From Geodermatophilus poikilotrophus (lineage in GTDB: Bacteria > Actinomycetota > Actinomycetes > Mycobacteriales > Geodermatophilaceae): 64,000 nt of DNA. The stretch lies in NCBI RefSeq assembly GCF_900111455.1, contig NZ_FOIE01000004.1:310001-374000 (forward strand), given 5' to 3'. Below are positions 8,953-16,586 of the stretch, piece after piece. Each line of letters begins with the position of its first letter. Within the stretch, counting starts at the first letter, position 1. The notes beneath the pieces are model-generated. The model saw nothing but the letters and a program-made list of their open reading frames with translations. It was not told the origin of the DNA and ran no database searches. A program made the position numbers and the translations under genes.

Positions 8953-10367
8953 CAGTCCTCCTCAGCGACTTCGAACAGGTCGTGCACCGGCGGCGGCGCC
9001 AGGGGGCCGGCCTTTGCGGTACGCACCTCGACGCGGTACAGCCCCGGTGGCAGGCTCCCCAGGGTGACCGCCCAGCCGTCGTCGGTCTCGGTGAACTCGG
9101 TGGCCGGCAGCGGGCCGGCCACCGGCGCGTCGACCGGCTCGATGCGCGCTCGCAGGGGTCCCGGCGACCGGTCGACGTTGACCGGGCGGGCGCGCACCGT
9201 CACCGGTTCGTCGGCCAGGTACATGTCCTCGAGATCGAGCCCGATCGCTGGCCGCTCGGCGGCGGCCGGACTCTCCCCTGGCCCGCGGAGTGCGCGCAGG
9301 CCACGGACCTGCATCTGCTCCAGCCGTCCGCGGATGTCGTCGAGGATGGCTCGGTTGCGCTGCAGCGAGCCGTGCCGCTCCGGCGCGAAACTGTCGCGGT
9401 AGGCGTCCGACAACTCGATCGGAATGGCAGAGGCGCGGGGCACGGTTCCGTCCCCGTCTGCGAGCAGCGGATCGACCTGGGCCGGGACCTCCGGGCCGAC
9501 GGTCACGCGGCCAGCGGCCAGCACAGCCGATTGCATCGTCGGCTGGCGGGTGCCGACTACCGGCAGGAGCACGTAGCCGTGGTCGCGGTAGTCGGGGTCT
9601 TGCCGGTGCTCGGTGACCTTGGCCTCGATCTCGCGATGAAAGGCCAGGGCGTCGCGGGCCAGCACCGGGTCGACCCCGGGCACGGTGGTCTCGGCCACCC
9701 GCAGGTATTCGTCGCCGACGCGCAGCGCCGGGTAGATCGGCAGCAGTTGGTGGACCGAGGGGAACGAGCGCATCACCTCGGTGAGGTCGGCTGGTCCGCG
9801 CTTGTAGCCGTTGGCGAGGAAGCCAAGCGCGTTCAGGGAGCCGCGGTAGGGGGTGCCAAAGGTGATCAGCGCCCGGCAGTCCCTCCAGCCCTCGAGCACC
9901 TCGAGGTAGTACCGCGCGACCAGGCCGCCCATGCTGTGCGCCACGAAGATCACTTGGGCGTCTGGGTTGTGGCTGTGCTCGCGCCAGCGGCGCAGCCGGT
10001 CGGTGACCAGGGCGGCGAGCCGCCGGCCGTTGACTCGGTTGTCCAGCCGCCAGTCGTAGGGCACCTCGAGCAGGTTCGCCGGCGCGGGCTCGTCGATCGA
10101 ACCTCGGACGACGTCGAACGTGTCGGTGATCATCCGGGCGGTCGCCGTGTAGCCGTCGATCTTGACGAGACCGGGCACGATGTGAGCGTCCGGCATCAGA
10201 CTGGTCGCGACGAAGCCACCCGGATCGCCGTCCTGCACGCGCAGCTGCTGCAACGAGCCGCCCAGGGTGCGCAGCCACCGCCACGCGGCCTGCCCCGAGA
10301 TCGCCCAGACGTCGTTGCCGTCCTTGCGCAGAACGCTGCCTGTGATGCCAGGAAGAAGTACCACCAT
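8952..10367 (-). CDS. LCAT/PGAP1-like alpha/beta-hydrolase (putative lipase effector)
   Basis: The 471-residue protein is an alpha/beta hydrolase of the lecithin:cholesterol acyltransferase/PGAP1 type. Visible elements are the oxyanion strand MVVLLPGITGS at the N-terminus, the nucleophile elbow FVAHSMGGLV (Ser145), the acid loop LLADGDGTVP (Asp304 or Asp306) and His332 in ERHGSLQ. Residues about 370-471 look beta-rich (Ig-like tail, ending near LFEVAEED). I chose ATG 10367, preceded by GGGGAAG, because longer versions of the frame add low-complexity sequence and overlap the divergent gene region. No signal peptide is seen, so it would act inside the cell. It is the first gene of the series and overlaps the ATPase gene by one base. 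Attack on membrane lipids when the ATPase is triggered is a reasonable guess, not shown. Confidence 0.85.
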   Translation of the reverse strand: MVVLLPGITGSVLRKDGNDVWAISGQAAWRWLRTLGGSLQQLRVQDGDPGGFVATSLMPDAHIVPGLVKIDGYTATARMITDTFDVVRGSIDEPAPANLLEVPYDWRLDNRVNGRRLAALVTDRLRRWREHSHNPDAQVIFVAHSMGGLVARYYLEVLEGWRDCRALITFGTPYRGSLNALGFLANGYKRGPADLTEVMRSFPSVHQLLPIYPALRVGDEYLRVAETTVPGVDPVLARDALAFHREIEAKVTEHRQDPDYRDHGYVLLPVVGTRQPTMQSAVLAAGRVTVGPEVPAQVDPLLADGDGTVPRASAIPIELSDAYRDSFAPERHGSLQRNRAILDDIRGRLEQMQVRGLRALRGPGESPAAAERPAIGLDLEDMYLADEPVTVRARPVNVDRSPGPLRARIEPVDAPVAGPLPATEFTETDDGWAVTLGSLPPGLYRVEVRTAKAGPLAPPPVHDLFEVAEED

Positions 10368-10508
10368 GTCGTACAACGGCTTCCCCGCCACCCACCTAGT
10401 GTTCCCGTCCCGCCAGCGACTCGGCAATGCCCCCGGCGGCGTGTGGCGGGTCGGCTTTCCGGCGGACGATGGCGACCGGCAGTCCCGTATCCGGAATAGC
10501 CTGGCCCG

Positions 10509-11012
10509 GTGACGACTGCGGACGGGACCCTGCTCGCCACCGACACCCGCCGCGACGCCGACGAGTACAACCCGATGGCGCGGCTGTCCGGCCATGAACG
10601 TCATCACTTGGCCAGCCACCTCGCGGCTGGCCGGCAGCTGCAGGATTTCCAGCCCGAGAAGTCCAAGAGCCAAGCGACGAGCGGCGAGCTCCTGTTCTGG
10701 CTCGCCGGTGGTTCCGCCGCCGTCCCGCACCCGCCGGCCGTCGCGCAGTCGGCCGGCTTTTTAGACCAGACCGATCTGTCGGCCGCGGATCTAACGAGGC
10801 AGGCCATGTTGAGCCGAGAACTCATCTACGGCGCCTCGTCCGTAGCGGAGAAGCACATAAATTATGTACGGGCCCTTACCGTAAACTTGCTCGGTCACCT
10901 TACCAAGCGCTACTGCTTCTTGATTCGACGGACCAAGGCTCGGGAGGCGGGCTGCGCATCTGTCACGAGGGTTCGTGTGGCAGCCGTTGTCGTGGGCTCG
11001 AATGGAGAGTGA
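10509..11012 (+). pseudogene. Truncated paralogue of the STAND-associated helical protein, upstream of the HEAT-like gene
   Basis: This 167-codon ORF starts at GTG 10509. It opens with the linker signature of its neighbours (LSGHERHHLASHLAAGRQL; compare ISAYERRHLVTHM in the next gene) but then loses resemblance, apart from a weak similarity around LTRQAMLSRELIYGA. The second half is visibly AT-richer and contains the odd palindrome ACATAAATTATGT (10855-10867). It ends TGA at 11010-11012, one base before the ATG of the big HEAT-like gene (TGA-G-ATG), so translation through it would feed ribosomes into that gene. The most likely reading is a decayed or internally deleted paralogue; a short functional leader protein cannot be excluded. 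Confidence 0.5.
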
Positions 11013-11013
11013 G

Positions 11014-14000
11014 ATGGACGAAGGGACTCTTCCTACTATCCAATTTTCACCGCTCGCGACGATTTCTGCTTACGAACGCCGTCATCTTGTCACCCACATG
11101 CTCGAATCGAGCCAGGACGACGACCTGCACCGCTTGTTGATCTTTGACTATGGTGGTCGCAATGCTTGGTTCGAGGCCAGGGCGGCAGCCAGCGAGCTAA
11201 ACGGATATCGGCTCGACATTCTTCGGGCCCGCAAGCGAGTTCGTAATACCGAGCCTCATTCAGATTGTGGGCGCACGCTTGACCTGCGCTATGCCCTAAT
11301 CCAAGCCAGCGTCCGCGCCGCGATCGCCCGAATCAAGCCCGCATTGCTTGATTCTCTCTTGGACGCCCGCGTCTGGAATCTGCAAACAGCTTACGGACAC
11401 GTACACGGCATCACGAACCCACAAGACCGCGTAAGGGCGCTCTGCATCGTAGCGGGCTATGACGACAAAGAGGGACAAGCAAGCTCTGCTCAAGAGGCTC
11501 TTGATCTTGCCCGTTCAACGGCCGATGAGAGAACCCTAGCCACGGCAATCCTTGGTCTTCTCCCACTACTCCCTCATGCGTCTAAACGCCCGCTGATTGA
11601 GGAACTCCTCGAGCACCTAACCCTCTCGGCAGGCAGCCGGGTGCGCAGCGAGACACTGCAAAAACTGGCACCCTTCCTGTGTCCGTTTCCCGACCTCGTG
11701 TCCACTGCTGAAAACAAACTGCGGGCTCTGCCTACGGAGCCACCTCCCTTGATGCTGGAGGGGTACTGGCATGATCCTGATGAGGAAGCGGAACTAGTAC
11801 GTCAGCGAGATGAGAGTCGACTCGACGAGGCCCGCCTGGAGGAGATCCAAAATCGACTCGCATTTTGTATCGCCGCGCCCGCCCGCGAACGCCATCTCCT
11901 CTCAGCCTCGATAGCTCTAGCCGCGGAGATGGACGAGGGATTCTACCTGAGAACCGCGATTGACCACATATGCACACGTCTCTCGAACCAAGGCACTCTC
12001 CTCCACAAGTTGCTCGTGCTTGTGGAATCAATCAGTGACCCGACTACGAAATGTGCGGCGCTTGGCTCGGTAGCTCCCCTACTAGTCGGCAGTGCACGGG
12101 AAAGCGCCGTAAATCGGGCACTTGTCATCGCAAAGGATCTGGGAGGCGATGGTCCGTCCGCATTCGACCGACTCAAAGTGATCGCCAAAGTTGCTCCAAT
12201 TCTGGCACCCGAGCGGCGCCTCGCGGTGCTCCGCGAGGCTCTCGACTTGGTAGCGCAATTGCGCGGGCAACGGATGAACCATCACCTGGCTCTGAAGGAG
12301 CTCGCTCCTCACATCGGCGAGGAAGCATCCCTGCTCGAGTGTGCATTGGCGCTGCTTGAGCCCCAAGACCCACTAGGTGGATCCTCGTGTGCGAGTGCGG
12401 TGACGGCCTTGGCAGGTTCAATGTCGGCTCAGTCAGGCTTCATCGAGCGATGTATAGAGACGGCCCAGTCAATTCCGGACCCAACAGACCGAGCCGATGC
12501 CATCTCAGGAGTCAGTAGACACATCCCGGCACCTCGTCGTGCCGCTTTGCTTCGAATGGCACTGAGCGACCTGTCACAAATCGGTGACGATCACGCCGCC
12601 TCAAGAGCATTTGCAGGGCTTGCGGTTGTCGCAGCCGATCCATCGAACGTCTCGAGGGTGGAGTACTGGTGTACCTCTTTGCCCTCCGGGGGGCTCCGCG
12701 CCGACGTCCTAACGGCGCTGGGACAGCATTTACCTGAGCCGCACAAAGACGATGCTTTGACGAAGGCAGTGGCGGAGGCTCGTCGGGAACAGGCGATATT
12801 TGGATACGCATACGGGATGGCTAAAATCGCAGAAGTCAGCACACCGGGAAAGCTTGCACCGGAGTTGCTTGAAGCTCTACATGCAACCCAAGATGGTTAT
12901 GACATAGGCTTCGGCTTTGTTGACGCGGCGATGGCTCTCGCGCCAGCAATCGCGCGGTGTGATGAAAAGACCCTCACCGAGGCGCTGGCCTTCCTGTGCG
13001 CGCTCCCTAGTGGGGTGAGAACAGGTCCGGACCCCCGACCGTTTGCCCTCTGCGGCTTTGTCCCCCACGTCCCTAATCAAGTCCGAAAGCAGGTAATAGA
13101 GTTCATTCTCAATTTCGCACCGCGCTATGAGGAGACGTCTCCGTTCCGCCACCATGGACGCCTGGAGCTGATTTCCGCGGTGGCCCCATATCTCGCCGAT
13201 ACCCCAGATCTTGCACAACGCACGCTGGAGCTGGCGGTGGGCTTTCGAGGCGCTCGTCAGCGCGGAACGGCGCTCATTCGCACATTAGGGTCCATAGCGC
13301 ACTCTCCTTCACTGGTGGAGCTGGCTTTTAGGGCTGTGCTTGAGTTGCCAACTCACACTCCGGCTGGCAGTAATCTTCGGTCAGAAGCCTTGATCGCAGC
13401 GGTGCCCGTTCTGGCAAACTTCCCCGCCCTAATGGAGGAGGCCAGGCGAGTCCTGGAGGCCGAGGCGGATGTGTCCCTGGCCTTGCAGATGAAGGTAGCC
13501 CTTCTCGTAAGCGACCAGGCGCAGGGCGTCACGAAGATATGCGAAGACCTGCTTGATTCAATAATGGTAGTTCCGCACCCGATGCGACGGGTCTCCATCC
13601 TGGCTGAGTTATGTCCCTTTCTTGAGAGCGACCAGAGCTGCCGAGCGGCTCGAGTCGCGCTTAGGGCCGCAACGTCGCTTTCTGGCCACTCTCGGTTTAT
13701 GTCCTTCATGGCCCTCTCGAGGTTCGCTAGTGGGTCGAAAGCCGTGGCCGCCGCAGTGCTCGATGAGTGCGGCAAGACTACGGACACTATGAGGCGGCCC
13801 GCCTTACTCGCCTGCTTGACCAACTCCGATGTATTCAGCAACGAATCTGCGCGTTCACTTCTTGGCGAGGCCTTCACCGTTGTATTGGCCACCAACGATT
13901 CTAACGCTCGACGGGAGATGTTGAGGGCATTATCACCGCACCTAGCTCGCGTGGAGCCGGGCGAGCAGTGGAGAAGGCTTGTTGATCTGCTCGGCGAGTC

Positions 14001-14124
14001 CAACCGCGGTGAACGCCTTGGTGACCTAGGCGCGGCTGTCGAGGTGCTCGCATCGGTGGGCGGGGCTAATCTTGCTCTTGCTCTGGCCGACGAAGTAGTC
14101 CGGGCTCGCCGTTGGTGGCCGTAG
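11014..14124 (+). CDS. Large HEAT-like helical-repeat protein, STAND sensor family, RWWP C-terminus
   Basis: The 1,036-residue protein has an N-terminal linker (ISAYERRHLVTHM) similar to that of both WD40 proteins. A stretch typical of STAND-associated helical arrays follows (LDLRYALIQASVRAAIAR ... VHGITNPQDRVRALCIVAG). Helical repeats of about 35-40 residues then run to the end (IPDPTDRADAISGVSRHIP, PAPRRAALLRMALSDLSQI). The chain ends ALADEVVRARRWWP, matching the end of the partial gene at 2-1270. I chose ATG 11014, which has GGAGAG six bases upstream, over GTG 10975. There is no ATPase, nuclease or membrane segment. Base composition is clearly less G+C-rich than the surroundings, suggesting separate recent acquisition. 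By family resemblance it is a sensor or scaffold; which ATPase it serves is unknown, the nearest being 7036-8952 across the divergent spacer. Confidence 0.8.
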   Translation: MDEGTLPTIQFSPLATISAYERRHLVTHMLESSQDDDLHRLLIFDYGGRNAWFEARAAASELNGYRLDILRARKRVRNTEPHSDCGRTLDLRYALIQASVRAAIARIKPALLDSLLDARVWNLQTAYGHVHGITNPQDRVRALCIVAGYDDKEGQASSAQEALDLARSTADERTLATAILGLLPLLPHASKRPLIEELLEHLTLSAGSRVRSETLQKLAPFLCPFPDLVSTAENKLRALPTEPPPLMLEGYWHDPDEEAELVRQRDESRLDEARLEEIQNRLAFCIAAPARERHLLSASIALAAEMDEGFYLRTAIDHICTRLSNQGTLLHKLLVLVESISDPTTKCAALGSVAPLLVGSARESAVNRALVIAKDLGGDGPSAFDRLKVIAKVAPILAPERRLAVLREALDLVAQLRGQRMNHHLALKELAPHIGEEASLLECALALLEPQDPLGGSSCASAVTALAGSMSAQSGFIERCIETAQSIPDPTDRADAISGVSRHIPAPRRAALLRMALSDLSQIGDDHAASRAFAGLAVVAADPSNVSRVEYWCTSLPSGGLRADVLTALGQHLPEPHKDDALTKAVAEARREQAIFGYAYGMAKIAEVSTPGKLAPELLEALHATQDGYDIGFGFVDAAMALAPAIARCDEKTLTEALAFLCALPSGVRTGPDPRPFALCGFVPHVPNQVRKQVIEFILNFAPRYEETSPFRHHGRLELISAVAPYLADTPDLAQRTLELAVGFRGARQRGTALIRTLGSIAHSPSLVELAFRAVLELPTHTPAGSNLRSEALIAAVPVLANFPALMEEARRVLEAEADVSLALQMKVALLVSDQAQGVTKICEDLLDSIMVVPHPMRRVSILAELCPFLESDQSCRAARVALRAATSLSGHSRFMSFMALSRFASGSKAVAAAVLDECGKTTDTMRRPALLACLTNSDVFSNESARSLLGEAFTVVLATNDSNARREMLRALSPHLARVEPGEQWRRLVDLLGESNRGERLGDLGAAVEVLASVGGANLALALADEVVRARRWWP

Positions 14125-14365
14125 CTACTCCTTCAGGGCGAGGTCCATCAAGACGGCGGGTGCGAGATGTTGTATCGCGTTGTCAGGACCGCAAGCGCTG
14201 AGGCCGGACAGAAGCGCGGTGTGGCTTGATGGGCGCTGCCGACCTTCCGCCAGGTGTGAAGTCGGAGCGGTCGCCGGGTTCACGGCGCGGTGTGCGCGAC
14301 GGTCATCGGGACAGGACTTGGCAGTCAGTTGAACCGCGACTTGAATTGCCCGGCCTCGCCTCGGG

Positions 14366-15499
14366 TCAGGTCGACTCCGTGTGATTGGGCTGCCCCAGGG
14401 CAGCACTCATGGCAGCAGCCAGAGCGGCATCTCGATCTTGCTCGGCGCGCTGGTAGCGCAGCGCCGCGGCGGGGGAGGCGTGCCCGAGCCGGTGCATCAG
14501 CTCCTTCGTGGTGGCTCCATGCCGGGCGGCGATGGTGGCGCCCCAGCCGCGGAGGTCGTGCAGGTGAGAGCCGGCCGGGAGTCCGGCCGCCTCCGCTGCT
14601 GGAGCCCACACGCGTGAGGAGAAGTTGTTGCGCCGGATCGGTCCGCCCTTCGGCCCCACGAAGACCAGTCCCTGCGGACCGGACTGGGCGTACACCGCGA
14701 GGTGGTGCTCCAGGTCGCCGATGATGTGCGGTGGGATCGCCACGGTCCGGCGGCCGGCGGCCGACTTCGGCGGACCGTAGGAACGCTTCTGTCCGATCAC
14801 GTCGACGACGGCGCTCCTCACGTTCACGATGCCTGTCTCCAGGTCGAGGTGCTCCCGGCGCAGCGCCGACAGCTCACCGAGGCGGAGGCCCGTCCAGGCG
14901 GCCAGGAGGATCAGTGCTCGCCAGCGATCCTCGACGGCATCGACCAGCGCCTGGACCTGGGCGAGCGTGAACATCGGTCGCTCGCTGGGACGTTCCTGCC
15001 CCGCCCCACGGATGGAGCACGGATTCCGGGCGATGAGGTTGTCGTCCACGGCCGTGGTGCAGATGGCACGCAGCAGCCGGTAGCACTTGGCCGCCGTGAC
15101 CTGGCCCGGCCCGCTCGGGCCGCTGAGCTTGCCATACCAGGCCCGGACGGCGGACGCCTCGAGCTGGCGCAGTGGGGTTGAGCCCAAGGCTGGGAGGATG
15201 TGGTTCTTGAGCTGTGCCCGGTAGAGCTCCGCCGTGCGGGGGGCCAGCGGCCGGCCTCCGACGAGGCGGGTCTCCACCCAGCGCTCGGCGTAGACCCGGA
15301 GCGTCTCCTTGCCCGCCTTCGGGTCGATCCAGCGGCCCGAGTCCATCTCGGTCTGCGCCTTGGCGAGCCATCGATCGCCGTCGGCCTTGGTCGCGAACGT
15401 GTGCGGTGCCGAGACCTGCCGGCCTGAGCCGTCCTAGTAGCGGGCTTGGTAGCGCCCAGATGGCAGCCTGCGGACCGTGCCCCAGCCCCGCCGACCCAT
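14366..15499 (-). pseudogene. Tyrosine integrase interrupted by an in-frame amber codon at codon 22
   Basis: From ATG 15499, behind a strong GGGAGG, the frame reads MGRRGWGTVRRLPSGRYQAR-Y and then hits TAG at 15434-15436. It continues in the same frame through DGSGRQVSAPHTFATKADG into a complete phage-integrase domain. The downstream part (ATG 15346, 326 residues) keeps the catalytic set Arg155 (WTGLRLGEL), Lys194, His263/Arg266 (HDLRGWG), His289 (RLGHAS) and Tyr298 (ALRYQR). What is lost is the basic N-terminal arm-binding region. The element is thus probably immobile unless the stop is suppressed or an internal start gives partial function. It is presumably the integrase that placed the island at the tRNA-Gly gene, although it now lies 10 kb from that end, with the restriction operon in between. 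Confidence 0.85.
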
Positions 15500-16000
15500 G
15501 AAGACCTCCCGTGTCCTCCTGTGGACCTGAGGTTGCGCCGCTGCCGGCAGGGTCGATGGCGGCAGCGTTGATCGACTCGTCGCCGTCCACCGATCTCGGC
15601 GGAGGGCTTGACTTCCTCAGGGGGACGTGTGTGCGACGGAAGTAGAGAGGCGGGCCCCGGCCTCGACGGGGCCTGCTCTCAGGACCCTGTCCGCGCACCG
15701 CGAGCTGGGCTATCCCTCGCTTGCGACACGTCCAGCCTCGATGAACTCGTCGACCGACCTTGGAGCGGACTGGCTGGCCCGCCGCAACGACGAGGCCCAC
15801 GCCCGCCGGCTGGTCGCCCAACTTGAGCGGCTCGGCCACACCGTGGTCCTCGACCCGGCCGCCTGACCGCCTGAAGGAGAACTGGGGACGGGCTCCGCCC
15901 GCCCCGCGCTGACGCGCGCCTGCAGCTCACCTATTCACGGGTCTGTGTGGCACTTGATCTTGCTCATGCTCCCAGGAGCGATGAGGTGCAGGATGGCCCG
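15500..16000. other. Gap with a probable transposase C-terminal scrap
   Basis: No complete gene is present. On the plus strand about 15743-15866 the frame ends with LGADWLARRNDEAHARR and LVAQLERLGHTVVLDPAA. That resembles the C-terminus of an IS-type transposase, but the upstream part of such a gene is missing and I cannot name the family. The rest appears to be spacer upstream of the integrase. Confidence 0.35.
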
Positions 16001-16369
16001 GTGGAGCGGCCCACCACGATTGACGTCGAGACCTCGGCGGAGCGGGTCTGGAAGGTGGTGCGCGAGGCCGAGCGGTGGCCGGAGAGGTCGCGGACGGTGA
16101 TGTCAGAGCGACGCCTGGACGACGGGCCGCTCGCCCGCCTGGTCTCGGGTCCGGGTGGAGTAGCCCCGGATACCCCGACCGAGCACGTGGAGACCGAGCT
16201 CGAGCCGAGATGCTCGTTCACTTGGGTGGCCACCGGCCCGGGTGGCCGCACCATCGCTCGGCACGTGAAGCAGCGCTCGAGGAGCTCGCCCCAGCTCATG
16301 CTGTCTGTAGAAGCGGCTGAAGGGTGGACCGCGCTGCTGCGTATGCAGCCGCTCCTGGCTGCGCGATGA
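16001..16369 (+). pseudogene. Decayed SRPBCC (polyketide cyclase-like) gene
   Basis: From GTG 16001 the product opens like an SRPBCC lipid/ligand-binding protein (PTTIDVETSAERVWKVVREA) and later shows the family strand SFTWVATGPGGRTIARH. The section between them is garbled, consistent with compensating frameshifts. The C-terminal long helix is missing: the frame stops after about 122 residues, where these proteins usually run to about 145-160. It lies between the integrase and the restriction operon with no functional partner, so it looks like debris carried with the island. Confidence 0.55.
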
Positions 16370-16524
16370 CGTGCCACTGTCCCCACGCTGCGGCGATGGG
16401 GCTGACTCACGGCGTCGCCCGCCGCCTCGGCGGGAGTCGCCTGACGCTGGTGGCCGGTCGAGCTGGCGCCGCTGCGGAGGCGCGCCGATCCGGAGCGCTA
16501 CCCGGATACTGTCGGACTATTGGG

Positions 16525-16534
16525 CTAATATTAG
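16525..16534. promoter_or_regulatory. AT-rich palindrome upstream of hsdM
   Basis: A perfect 10-bp palindrome, CTAATATTAG, lies 52 bp before the hsdM start in otherwise G+C-rich DNA. Its TAATAT could be the -10 element of the restriction operon, or the palindrome could be a regulator site. No regulator gene adjoins it, so the choice is open. Confidence 0.35.
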
Positions 16535-16586
16535 GAAAGCGCACCAACTGTCACGAACAATGGCACCATCGCTCCGGGGAGTTCCT

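Noticed and set aside
10368-10730. Extended N-terminus of the lipase gene
   Set aside because: The extra 121 codons are Arg/Gly-rich, overlap the divergent linker-type ORF and have no family character; ATG 10367 puts the conserved LLPGITGS at the start.
14125-14365. Minus-strand ORF continuing beyond the integrase C-terminus
   Set aside because: It overlaps the integrase 3' end in another frame, has no recognisable domain, and its Leu-rich end is too short to judge.
15208-16320. Other short frames around the integrase
   Set aside because: They are antisense or out-of-frame to the integrase and the SRPBCC remnant and lack ribosome sites and domains.
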